Shown piece by piece: positions 1 to 7,322 of a DNA stretch of 64,000 bases (the stretch's first letter is position 1; every line of letters starts with the position of its first letter). The stretch covers positions 496,001 through 560,000 of the forward strand of contig NZ_STGL01000005.1 in assembly GCF_004919085.1 (NCBI RefSeq), read 5' to 3'. The position numbers and the translations under genes were made by a program. Below the pieces are notes generated by a model, which worked only from the letters and a program-made list of their open reading frames with translations, was not told the DNA's origin and ran no database searches. The stretch is from Nocardioides sp. GY 10127. Its GTDB lineage: Bacteria; Actinomycetota; Actinomycetes; Propionibacteriales; Nocardioidaceae.

Positions 1-1455
1 CGACGAGGCGTGCGTGAACGTGCGCTTCCAGGGCCGGCGCCGCGTGTGGGTGACCGACGTGCGGTAGACCGCCGGGGTCGCCGGCACCGGTTCGGCCTCG
101 GCCGGGGCGCTCGGGACCGGCTCGGGCCAGGTGAGGCCGAGGCGGGTCGCGGCGGCCAGGCCGGAGCGCGCGCCGTCCTCGTGGAAGCCCCACCCGTGGT
201 AGGCGCCGGCGAAGGCCAGCCGGTCGGAGTCGAGCTCCGGGAGACGGCGCTGGGCCGCCACCGACTCCGGGGTGTAGAGCGGGTGCTCGTACTCCATCCG
301 GTCGATCACGCTCGCCGGGTCGACGAGGTGCTCGCCGCCGAGCGTCACGAGGTAGCGGGTGTCGGTGTCGAGGCGCTGGAGGCGGGTGAGGTCGTAGGTG
401 ACGACCACGCCCTCGCCGCCGTCGGTGCGGGCCTGGTCGGCGCTGGGGCGCAGGAAGTTCCAGGACGCCCGGGCGCCCTCGGCCGTCGGCAGCAGCGAGG
501 CGTCGGTGTGCAGCAGCGCGGTGTTCGGCGAGTACGGCATGGCCGCCAGCACCTCGCGCTGCGCGGGCGTCGGCTCGGTGAGCAGCGCCAGCGCCTGGTG
601 GGGGTGGACGGCCACGACGACCGCGTCGAAGGTCTCGGTGCGGCCGTTGCCGTCGGTGACCTGCACGCCGTCCGTGACCTCGCGCAGGCCCGTCACCTTG
701 GTGCCGGTGCGGACCTCGCCGCGCGGCCCGGTGAGCTCGGCGCCGATCCGCTCGACGTAGCTGCGCGAGCCGCCCGTGACGGTGCGCCAGGTGGGGCTGC
801 CGAACACCGACAGCATCCCGTGGTGGCGCAGGAACGCGAAGAGGTAGCGGGCCGGGTAGTCCAGCGCGACCGAGGGGTCGCACGACCAGACGGCCGCGAC
901 GAGCGGCTCCATGAACTGGCGCACGAAGAACGGGGAGAAACCGGCCTCGTCGAGGAAGGCGCGGAGGGTCTGGTCGGCCCCGGCCTGGTCACCGGCCTGG
1001 TCACCGGGCTGGTCGCCGGCCTCCAGCAGCGCGTGGGCGCGGCGGTGGAAGCGGGGGATCTCGGTCAGCATCCGCCAGAACCGCGGGTTGCGGGCGTTCG
1101 CGGACGTCGGGAACAGGCCGCTGCGGCCGAGCGCGCCGGCCCACTCCACGGCGGCCTCGTCGTCCCGGATCGACATGGACATCTCGGACGGCTGCGTGCC
1201 GACGCCGAGCTCGCGGAACATCCGCAGGAGCGTCGGGTAGGTGCGGCGGTTGTGGACGATGAACCCGGTGTCGATCCCGAGCTCGCGGTCGCCCTCGCGC
1301 ACCGTGTGGGTGTCGGCGTGGCCGCCGAGCCGGTCGTCGGCCTCGAACAGCGTGACGTGCGCGGTGCGGGAGGCCACGTAGGCGGCGGTGAGGCCGGCGA
1401 CGCCGGAGCCGACGACGGCCACGCGACGAGGAGCGGCCACGCGGGGAGCGGCCAT
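1..1455 (-). CDS. FAD-dependent oxidoreductase in frame with a DUF1365 start (partial, runs off the left edge)
   Basis: The N-terminus has the dinucleotide-binding signature VAVVGSGVAGLTAAYVA followed by the FEADDRLGGHADTH segment typical of the amine-oxidase-like FAD proteins that accompany cyclopropane-fatty-acid synthase (mycobacterial Rv0449c type). A 12-nt tandem repeat around 981-1016 encodes a GDQA repeat. Near residue 455 the oxidoreductase part seems complete, yet no stop follows: the frame continues through a Pro/Ala linker into YRTSVTHTRRRPWKRTF, which looks like the start of a DUF1365 protein. In mycobacteria these are separate neighbouring genes, so this is either a natural fusion or two genes with an unseen internal start. 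The start ATG overlaps the rskA stop (TGATG), implying coupled translation in the sigK operon. Probable role: modification of membrane lipid acyl chains; inferred from context. Confidence 0.75.
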   Translation of the reverse strand, partial: MAAPRVAAPRRVAVVGSGVAGLTAAYVASRTAHVTLFEADDRLGGHADTHTVREGDRELGIDTGFIVHNRRTYPTLLRMFRELGVGTQPSEMSMSIRDDEAAVEWAGALGRSGLFPTSANARNPRFWRMLTEIPRFHRRAHALLEAGDQPGDQAGDQAGADQTLRAFLDEAGFSPFFVRQFMEPLVAAVWSCDPSVALDYPARYLFAFLRHHGMLSVFGSPTWRTVTGGSRSYVERIGAELTGPRGEVRTGTKVTGLREVTDGVQVTDGNGRTETFDAVVVAVHPHQALALLTEPTPAQREVLAAMPYSPNTALLHTDASLLPTAEGARASWNFLRPSADQARTDGGEGVVVTYDLTRLQRLDTDTRYLVTLGGEHLVDPASVIDRMEYEHPLYTPESVAAQRRLPELDSDRLAFAGAYHGWGFHEDGARSGLAAATRLGLTWPEPVPSAPAEAEPVPATPAVYRTSVTHTRRRPWKRTFTHASS

Positions 1456-2261
1456 CAGGCGGCCTCGAAGGGGATCACGACGGCACCGTCCAGGGTGGGT
1501 TCGGGGGAGCCGCCCTGCGGCTCGACGCTGATGCCGACGCCGGACGCGGTGGCCGCGTCGCCGGAGAGCAGGACCTCGTTGTCCGAGCCGTCGGGCATGA
1601 ACCCGGCGGCGACCATGCCGGAGTCCTGGTTGAGCCAGAGCTCGTAGACGGAGCCGTCGGGGGCGGCGGGCATCCCCTGGGTGACCACGACGGCCTCCCC
1701 GAGGGCGACCGAGCGGACCACGGAGACGGACGCGCCGCCGTCCAGCTGCTGGGTGTAGGTCTCGGCGTCGTCGGCGCCGAGGACCGCGGCGACCCGGGAC
1801 TCGCCGGCGGTGACGGTCGTGGAGTCCTGCGACCACGGCTGGGTCACGGCGACGCCGCCCAGCGCGCCCAGGACCGCGACGGCCGCGGCGGCGGCCACGA
1901 ACGTGGGCCAGCGACGGCCGGAGCGGGTGCGGGCGGTGCGGCCGTGGAGCGGGGTCGGGAGGACGGCGTCCTGCTCGACGGGGGAGGCGGAGCCCGGGCC
2001 GACGGGCATGCCCGCGTCCGCGGGACGCTCCACCGGCGGCAGGGGCCGGACGGTGGCGGCCTCGGCGAGCACGCGGTCGCGCAGGCCGGCGGGCGGGGTC
2101 AGCGGCTCGAGCTCGGCCAGCAGGGCGCCGGCCTCGCGCAGCGAGTCGACCTCGGTGCGGCAGGTGCCGCACTCGGCCAGGTGCTGCTCGAAGCGGGCCC
2201 GCTCGAGCTCGTCGAGGGCGTCGATCGCGTAGGCCCCGGAGAGGGCGTGGACATCGCTCAT
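1455..2261 (-). CDS. rskA: Anti-sigma factor RskA (anti-SigK)
   Basis: This 268-residue protein has the order expected of an RskA-type regulator: a cytoplasmic zinc-binding anti-sigma domain with His27, Cys31 and Cys34 (HLAECGTC), a Pro-rich linker, one membrane segment at about residues 118-140 (WPTFVAAAAAVAVLGALGG) and an extracytoplasmic C-terminal RskA domain (VYELWLNQDSG). It should hold SigK inactive at the membrane until regulated proteolysis. Its start overlaps the sigK stop by 4 nt (ATGA), and its stop overlaps the next start, so sigma, anti-sigma and oxidoreductase are read as one unit. The family is well known; the stress signal cannot be seen here. Confidence 0.9.
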   Translation of the reverse strand: MSDVHALSGAYAIDALDELERARFEQHLAECGTCRTEVDSLREAGALLAELEPLTPPAGLRDRVLAEAATVRPLPPVERPADAGMPVGPGSASPVEQDAVLPTPLHGRTARTRSGRRWPTFVAAAAAVAVLGALGGVAVTQPWSQDSTTVTAGESRVAAVLGADDAETYTQQLDGGASVSVVRSVALGEAVVVTQGMPAAPDGSVYELWLNQDSGMVAAGFMPDGSDNEVLLSGDAATASGVGISVEPQGGSPEPTLDGAVVIPFEAA

Positions 2262-2896
2262 CGGGTCACCCCCAGTGCGTCACGGAGTCGGATCAGACCG
2301 TCGCGGATGCGGGTCTTGGCAGTGCCGAGGGGCAGGTCGAGCAGACCGGCGACCTCGGTGTGGGTGTAGCCGCCCAGGTAGGCGAGCTCCACGGCCTGGC
2401 GCTGCACCGGCGTGAGCGCCTCGAGGGCGCCCCGCACGCGGTGCGCCTCGAGCGAGGCGTGGGCGGCCTCGGCGGTGGTGTCGTGCTCCACCTGCTGGTT
2501 GCGCTGGTGGTAGGTGACGTCGCGGCGGCTGGCGGCCTCGGCCGAGCGGACCCGGTCGACGGCCTTGCGGTGGACGATCGTCATGACCCAGGAGAGGGCG
2601 CTGCCGCGCTCCGGGTCGAAGCGGGCGGCCGTCCGCCAGACCTCGAGGAAGGCCTCCTGCGTGACCTCCTCGGCCTGGGCCCGGTCGCGCACGACGCGGA
2701 CCGCGAGGCCGTAGGCGCGGGCGGAGCACGCGTCGTAGAGGGCGGCGAAGGAGTCGGAGTCGCCGCGGGCGCAGGAGCGCAGGCAGGCGGCGAGCCGGGC
2801 GCCGGCGTCCACCGCTCCGGCATCGCTGCCGACCGGGTCGCCTGCTCCGGGCGGTGCCCCGGTCTCACCGGGCATCGTGTCGCTCACGAGCCTCAT
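2258..2896 (-). CDS. sigK: ECF RNA polymerase sigma factor SigK
   Basis: A 212-residue group-IV sigma factor. Region 2 lies at about residues 40-115 (FAALYDACSARAYGLAVRVV, EEVTQEAFLEVW, GSALSWVMTIVHRKAVDRVR) and region 4 at about 150-205, with the HTH GGYTHTEVAGLLDLPLGTAK. It is translationally coupled to rskA. The neighbouring fasciclin lipoprotein and molybdoenzyme genes both carry promoter-like sites of the SigK form, so this factor probably drives them. ATG at 2875 (MPGETG) is a possible later start; the first ATG is kept since no ribosome site separates them clearly. Confidence 0.9.
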   Translation of the reverse strand: MRLVSDTMPGETGAPPGAGDPVGSDAGAVDAGARLAACLRSCARGDSDSFAALYDACSARAYGLAVRVVRDRAQAEEVTQEAFLEVWRTAARFDPERGSALSWVMTIVHRKAVDRVRSAEAASRRDVTYHQRNQQVEHDTTAEAAHASLEAHRVRGALEALTPVQRQAVELAYLGGYTHTEVAGLLDLPLGTAKTRIRDGLIRLRDALGVTR

Positions 2897-2920
2897 CGTT
2901 GCCTACTTCTCTCGCTGGGG

Positions 2921-2983
2921 CCCTCACCTCTGGGTGAGGGGTCCGGACCGGTCCGGGGCCGTGTGCGTACGGCCCCGGACCGG
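2921..2983 (-). terminator. Double hairpin downstream of the fasciclin gene
   Basis: A perfect 15-bp stem (CCGGTCCGGGGCCGT, 2948-2962, with 2969-2983) has a 6-nt loop, and beside it is an 8-bp hairpin (CCCTCACC/GGTGAGGG, 2921-2940). They fill the gap between the fasciclin stop and the sigK start, so they probably end the fasciclin transcript or reduce read-through into sigK. There is no U-tract, which is common in high-GC actinobacteria. Confidence 0.65.
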
Positions 2984-3007
2984 CGGTGGGGGGAGCTGGT
3001 GCCCCGA

Positions 3008-3661
3008 TCAGGGCATGAGCACCTGGTCGATCACGTAGACGGTCGCGTTGGCGGTGGGGATGTTGCCGCAGAGCACGTTCGCGCCGTCGACGGTCATGCC
3101 GTCGGTGTCGCCCTTGACCGTCACGGTGTCGCCGTTGAGGGTCTTCTGCTTGCCGACGACCTGGTCGGGGTCGAGCTGGCCGCCGACCACGTGGTGGGTG
3201 AGGATCGCGGTGAGCGTGTCCTTGTCCTTGAGGACGGCGTTGAGCGTCTTCTTCGGGATGGCGGCGAACGCGTCGTCGGTGGGAGCGAAGACCGTGAGCG
3301 CCTCGGCACCGTTGAGGGTGTCGACGAGCCCGGCGGCCTGGACGGCCGAGACCAGGGTGGTGAGCAGCGGGTTGTTGCTGGCGGCGGTCGCCACCGGGTC
3401 GCTCACCATGCCGTCGAAGGAGCCGGCGCCGGAGGTCGGGACGGCGGAGCAGGCCGGCCCGAACACCTGGTCGGCGGCGCTCGAGGTGGTGGACATGTCG
3501 TCCGTCGACTCGCTCTGGGTGGGGGTGGAGGACATCGAGGTCTCGGCGGCGGCGTCGCTGGAGGTGTCGCTGGTGCCGTCGGAGCCGCAGGCCGCGAGGC
3601 CGGAGACGGCGAGGGCAGCGGCGGCGAGAGCGCCGGAGAGGCGGAGCGTCGTCTTCTTCAT
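3008..3661 (-). CDS. Fasciclin (FAS1) domain lipoprotein, MPT70/MPT83-like
   Basis: The 217-residue product begins MKKTTLRLSGALAAAALAV and has a lipobox ending LAAC, so it should be a secreted lipoprotein. A Ser/Thr/Asp-rich linker follows. One FAS1 domain spans about residues 80-217 and shows the conserved blocks LTVFAPTDDAFAAIP and LTAILTHHVV. I chose the ATG at 3661 because AGGAAGG lies 7 nt upstream; an in-frame ATG 18 nt earlier would place that site inside the gene. MPT70 and MPT83 are classical SigK targets, and sigK-rskA lies directly downstream here. Probable surface adhesion or matrix role, from family knowledge. Confidence 0.9.
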   Translation of the reverse strand: MKKTTLRLSGALAAAALAVSGLAACGSDGTSDTSSDAAAETSMSSTPTQSESTDDMSTTSSAADQVFGPACSAVPTSGAGSFDGMVSDPVATAASNNPLLTTLVSAVQAAGLVDTLNGAEALTVFAPTDDAFAAIPKKTLNAVLKDKDTLTAILTHHVVGGQLDPDQVVGKQKTLNGDTVTVKGDTDGMTVDGANVLCGNIPTANATVYVIDQVLMP

Positions 3662-3765
3662 GGGAGTGCCTTCCTGCATGGGGGGTGTGCCTGGCCCCGG
3701 GTGGGGCCGGCGGTGCCTCCGGGCCGGCGGTGGTGGTCACCGTGGGCCCTGAGTGGCTGGACACG

Positions 3766-3796
3766 GGTAGTTCGGTGCGGTGGCCGCAGCGGTTGG
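3766..3796 (-). promoter_or_regulatory. Candidate SigK promoter of the fasciclin gene
   Basis: On the minus strand CCAACC (3796-3791) is followed after 15 nt by CCGAACTACC (3775-3766). This resembles the mycobacterial SigK consensus (CCATCC, then CCGAAT). It would give a leader of roughly 95 nt. The same pattern precedes the molybdoenzyme gene. Confidence 0.55.
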
Positions 3797-3876
3797 GTCC
3801 GCTGACAAGAAAATCTGAAGATTTCTTCTTCCTGCAGGTCAGGAGGCAGGTCAGGGCGCCTGCCCAGAACGACCGA

Positions 3877-3915
3877 AGACCCGGCGGAGGGCCCCATGGC
3901 CCCTCCGCCGGGTCT
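3877..3915 (-). terminator. 15-bp hairpin downstream of the molybdoenzyme gene
   Basis: A perfect inverted repeat (AGACCCGGCGGAGGG, 3877-3891, with 3901-3915) has a 9-nt loop. It lies about 70 nt after the molybdoenzyme stop and before the fasciclin promoter, so it likely separates the two transcripts. No T-rich tail. Confidence 0.65.
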
Positions 3916-3984
3916 CGGCTGCCGGCCTCTCGCCGGCCCAGGTGAGCGGACCGTCACGCCGCCCAGCCGTCGGTCCGCGTCGGC

Positions 3985-5610
3985 TCAGCCGACGCTCACC
4001 TGGAGCGTGTGGACGCCGGAGGCGCCGTCGGGGAACGGTTCGGCCCGGACGTTCTGCTGGACCGTCCCGCTGCCCGTGACCACGCGGGCGGCGACCGTGT
4101 GGGAGCCGGCCTCGGCGTCCCACGGCAGGTACCACTGGCGCCAGTAGTCGTTGCCCACGTCCGGCCCGGTCCGCGCGTCGGTCCACGGGCCGCCGTCGAT
4201 GCTGACCTGGACGCGGCCGACCCCGCCCGAGCCCTGGGCCCAGGCGACGCCGCCGATGTTCACGCGGCCCGCGTCGAGCTGCTCGAGCGCCCGCGGCGTG
4301 TCGATCCGGGCGGAGATCTTGATGGGGGCGTCGGTCGCCCACCCGCGCTCGGTCCAGTAGGCCTGCTGCGCGTCGTAGGTCGTGAGCGTCATCCGGGTGA
4401 TCCACTTGCACGCCGAGACGAACCCGTAGAGCCCCGGCACCACCATGCGGGCCGGGAAGCCGTGCTCGCGCGGCAGCGCCGCGCCGTCCATGCCGACCGC
4501 GATCATGGCGTCGCGGCCGTCGGTGGCCACCGCGAGCGGCGTGGAGATCGTCATGCCGTCGACGTCGGTGGAGAGGATCTGGTCGGCCGTGCTCCCGACC
4601 CCGGCCATCGCCAGCAGGTCGGTGAGCCGGACGCCGAGCCAGCGCGCGCCGCCGGCGTAGGGGCCGCCGACCGAGTTGGAGACGCAGGTGAGCGTGATGT
4701 CGCGCTCGACGAGGTCCATCGCCAGCAGGTCGTCGAACGTCAGCGTCACCTCGCGCTCGACGTCCCCGTCGATGGTGAGCGTCCAGGACTCGACGTCGAC
4801 CACCGGCACGTCGAGGCGGGTGTCGACGCGGTAGAAGTCGGCCAGCGGGGTGCGCAGCGGGGTGATGCCCGCGACCCGGTCGTCCAGGCCGCGCGGGAAG
4901 GCGCCCGTGGGGTGGAACAGGGCCGGGTCGGACGCCTCGGGCAGGACGACGTCCGCCGGTCCGCCCCGCAGCCGCTGGACCGCCCGCGCCGCACCGCCGG
5001 CCGCGGCCGCCAGCAGGGCGAGCGCCGCGCTGGCGAGCAGCACGCCTCGGCGGCTGGGGCCCGGCACGGCGGCCAGCTCGTCGTCCGTCTCCGCCTGGTC
5101 CGCCTGGTCACCCTCGTCCACGGGCGTGCCCGCGGCCTCGGGGCGGCGGCGCAGCGTGCCGGTGGTGGCGAGGCGGTGCAGCACGGCCAGCGCGCCGACG
5201 CCGGCCAGGCCGGTGGCGAGCCCGGGGACCGCGTCGAGGAAGCCGGCCTGGGGGCGGGTCACCGCGAGCACCGTGGCGACGAGCACCAGCAGCGCCTCCA
5301 CGCCCGCCCCGAGCACGAACCGGCGGCGGGCCAGGAGGCCCGCCACGGCCGCGAGCAGGAGGACGACGAGGAGCACGCTGCCCAGGAGGATCGTCTTGTC
5401 GAGGGTCCCGAAGTTCTCGATCGCCCAGTTCTTCACCGGGGTCGGGGTGAGGTCGATGACCGTGGAGCCGGTCGCCAGGACGGGCGAGGCGTCCGGCCGC
5501 ACCAGCGCGGCCACCAGCTGCCCGGTCCCGAGCCCGACCAGGGTCGACACCACCCCCAGCCACGCCCAAGTGGGTCGGCCGGGCGCGCGGGTCTGCTCGT
5601 CGTTCGTCAT
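3985..5610 (-). CDS. Membrane-anchored molybdopterin-dependent oxidoreductase (sulfite oxidase family)
   Basis: A 541-residue protein. The first 170 residues hold four or so hydrophobic segments (for example ILLGSVLLVVLLLAAVAGLL). A further segment at about 185-215 begins SRRGVLLASAALALLA and anchors the outward-facing enzyme. The C-terminal half is the sulfite-oxidase molybdopterin domain, with the Mo-coordinating cysteine in DITLTCVSNSVGG, the substrate-side segments REHGFPARMVVPGLYG and CKWITRMTL, then a Mo-co dimerisation domain (IGGVAWAQGSGG). The start ATG sits 4 nt after a SigK-like -10 element, suggesting an almost leaderless transcript. Electron partner and substrate are unknown. Similar genes often accompany sigK/fasciclin loci in actinobacteria. 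Confidence 0.85.
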   Translation of the reverse strand: MTNDEQTRAPGRPTWAWLGVVSTLVGLGTGQLVAALVRPDASPVLATGSTVIDLTPTPVKNWAIENFGTLDKTILLGSVLLVVLLLAAVAGLLARRRFVLGAGVEALLVLVATVLAVTRPQAGFLDAVPGLATGLAGVGALAVLHRLATTGTLRRRPEAAGTPVDEGDQADQAETDDELAAVPGPSRRGVLLASAALALLAAAAGGAARAVQRLRGGPADVVLPEASDPALFHPTGAFPRGLDDRVAGITPLRTPLADFYRVDTRLDVPVVDVESWTLTIDGDVEREVTLTFDDLLAMDLVERDITLTCVSNSVGGPYAGGARWLGVRLTDLLAMAGVGSTADQILSTDVDGMTISTPLAVATDGRDAMIAVGMDGAALPREHGFPARMVVPGLYGFVSACKWITRMTLTTYDAQQAYWTERGWATDAPIKISARIDTPRALEQLDAGRVNIGGVAWAQGSGGVGRVQVSIDGGPWTDARTGPDVGNDYWRQWYLPWDAEAGSHTVAARVVTGSGTVQQNVRAEPFPDGASGVHTLQVSVG

Positions 5611-5614
5611 GGCA

Positions 5615-5645
5615 GGTGTTCGGAGCCGCGGCCCCGATCGCTTGG
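5615..5645 (-). promoter_or_regulatory. Candidate SigK promoter of the molybdoenzyme gene
   Basis: Minus-strand CCAAGC (5645-5640), a 16-nt spacer, then CCGAACACC (5623-5615). It matches the element before the fasciclin gene in sequence and spacing. The start codon begins 4 nt later. Confidence 0.55.
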
Positions 5646-5688
5646 TGCGGTTCCGTCGAGGCCGGCACGGGTCGGGCCCGGGACGTCG

Positions 5689-5737
5689 TGATCGGGGTGG
5701 ATGCGGTGCGTCCGATGCACCGCACCCACCCCGATCA
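5689..5737. repeat. Dispersed 49-nt palindrome, copy 1
   Basis: Two 21-nt arms (TGATCGGGGTGGATGCGGTG+C and its complement) surround a 7-nt loop with one mismatch. A nearly identical palindrome occurs at 25602-25650. This copy lies between two divergent genes, so it is not simply a terminator. A second, outer complementarity (GTCGAGGCCGG near 5655 and its complement near 5770) could enclose it. Confidence 0.85.
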
Positions 5738-5809
5738 GGCCCCCTCGGCGAGGTCGCCCGAGCCGCACCGGCCTCGACCGGCGGCACCCGACGGGGCAGG
5801 ATGCGCCGC

Positions 5810-6580
5810 ATGAGCGAGGAGCCGCTGGTCCGCAGCCGGGTGGACGGGCCGGTCGCCACCGTCGAGCTGGACTCGCCGGGCAACCGCAACGCCCTGTCGC
5901 GCCGGCTGCTGGCCGAGCTCGACGAGGCCCTGCTGGCGGCCGCGGCCGACCCCGCCGTCCGGGTCGTCGTGCTCGGCGCGACGGGCCGCGTGTTCTGCGC
6001 CGGGGCCGACCTGTCCGAGGCGACCGGCGGCTCGATGGAGGCCACGACCGCGGCGATCGTCGCGATCCAGCGCCGCCTGCTCACGCTCCCCGTGCCGGTG
6101 CTCGCGCGGGTCCAGGGGCCGGTGCGCGCGGGCGGGCTCGGCCTGGTCGCGGCGTCCGACGTGGTGGTGGCCTCGCGCCGGGCGACGTTCGCCCTGACGG
6201 AGGTGCGGCTGGGGCTGGCGCCGCTGGCCGTGAGCCTCACCGTGCTCCCGCGCCTCACCGACCGCGCCGCCGCGTGGGCCGCGCTGGGCGGGGAGGTCTT
6301 CGACGCGGCCTCCGCGACGTCCTGGGGACTGGTGACGACCGTGGTGGACGGCGACGACCTCGACGAGGAGGTGGCGTGGCGCGCCGACGTGCTGGCGCAG
6401 GGCGACCCGCAGGGCCAGCGGGAGACGAAGGCCCTGCTCACCGCCCCGCTCGTGGCGCGCCTGGACGCCGAGGGCGCGGACGCGGCCCGTCGCTCGGCGG
6501 CCCTCTTCGGCTCCGAGGCGGCGCAGGCGGCGATGCAGGCGTTCCTGGCCGGGAGGAGCGGTGGGGGAAGAAATTCCTGA
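5810..6580 (+). CDS. Enoyl-CoA hydratase/isomerase family protein
   Basis: The 256-residue product has the crotonase fold signatures: NRNALSRRLLAEL near the N-terminus, the first oxyanion-hole loop FCAGADLSEA and the second at VQGPVRAGGLGLVAASD, followed by a glutamate in FALTEVRLGLAP at the usual catalytic position. It probably hydrates enoyl-CoA thioesters in fatty-acid or amino-acid breakdown; the exact substrate is not visible. The ATG at 5810 is chosen because GGGGCAGG lies 9 nt upstream; an in-frame ATG at 5801 is too close to it. The 3' end overlaps the following sigma-factor reading frame. Confidence 0.85.
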   Translation: MSEEPLVRSRVDGPVATVELDSPGNRNALSRRLLAELDEALLAAAADPAVRVVVLGATGRVFCAGADLSEATGGSMEATTAAIVAIQRRLLTLPVPVLARVQGPVRAGGLGLVAASDVVVASRRATFALTEVRLGLAPLAVSLTVLPRLTDRAAAWAALGGEVFDAASATSWGLVTTVVDGDDLDEEVAWRADVLAQGDPQGQRETKALLTAPLVARLDAEGADAARRSAALFGSEAAQAAMQAFLAGRSGGGRNS

Positions 6581-7322
6581 CGACCGGGCAACCTCGTCGG
6601 GCCCCCACCCGGTCCACCAGGACATGACCACCCGATCTCGGGACCGGGAAGCCACGTCCCCCGCCCACCCCGGCCCGCCCCCGGCCGACCGCCACGCGGC
6701 CGACCAGCAGGCCCCGGCGCGTCCCTCCGGCCGCCCGGCCACCGTGCCGTTCGAGGAGTTCGTCGCGGCCCGCTCCGGCGTCCTGCTGCGGACCGCCTAC
6801 CTGCTCACCCACGACCACGCACTGGCCGAGGACCTCCTCCAGACCGCGCTGGCCAAGGCCTGGCCCGCCTGGGGACGCATCGAGGAGCCGGAGGCCTACG
6901 TCCGCCGCGTCCTCGTCACGACGTTCTCGTCCTGGTGGCGGCGTCGGTGGAACGGCGAGACGCCCACCGAGGTGCTCCCCGAGACCCACGCGCCGGACGC
7001 CCACGCCGCCGCCGGCGCCCGGGAGGACCTGTGGTCGGCGATGGCCCGGCTGCCCCGCCGCCAGCGCGCGGTGGTCGTCCTGCGCTACCTCGAGGACCTC
7101 ACCGAGGCCCAGACCGCCGACGCGCTCGGCTGCTCGGTCGGCACGGTGAAGTCCCAGACGTCCAAGGCGTTCGCGAAGCTGCGGATCGACCCCTCCCTCA
7201 GCGGCCACGGCCCCCACGGCGCCCACGACCCCCACGACTCCGACGCCGCCACCCCACCCCCCACCCCGCCCGCCACCCCGCCGACCACCCGCACCCCCGA
7301 GCCCGGGGAGGAGCAGCGATGA
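6561..7322 (+). CDS. SigE-family ECF RNA polymerase sigma factor
   Basis: Region 2 begins VPFEEFVAARSGVLLRTAYL and continues through ALAEDLLQTALAKAW. Region 4 contains LPRRQRAVVVLRYLEDL and the HTH AQTADALGCSVGTVKSQTSK. This is the SigE-family type found in large numbers in actinobacteria. A GTG with GGAGG 4 nt upstream gives a 253-residue form overlapping the enoyl-CoA hydratase end; ATG at 6624 is an equally reasonable start, leaving a shorter disordered N-terminus. The C-terminal tail is a Pro/Thr/Ala-rich extension of about 40 residues. The stop overlaps the next start by ATGA, so the downstream membrane protein is its likely partner. Confidence 0.85.
   Translation: MGEEIPDDRATSSGPHPVHQDMTTRSRDREATSPAHPGPPPADRHAADQQAPARPSGRPATVPFEEFVAARSGVLLRTAYLLTHDHALAEDLLQTALAKAWPAWGRIEEPEAYVRRVLVTTFSSWWRRRWNGETPTEVLPETHAPDAHAAAGAREDLWSAMARLPRRQRAVVVLRYLEDLTEAQTADALGCSVGTVKSQTSKAFAKLRIDPSLSGHGPHGAHDPHDSDAATPPPTPPATPPTTRTPEPGEEQR

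Noticed and set aside
1-1647. Plus-strand open frame over the oxidoreductase gene
   Set aside because: Protein-like motifs are only found on the minus strand; the plus frame is repetitive and has no domain signature.
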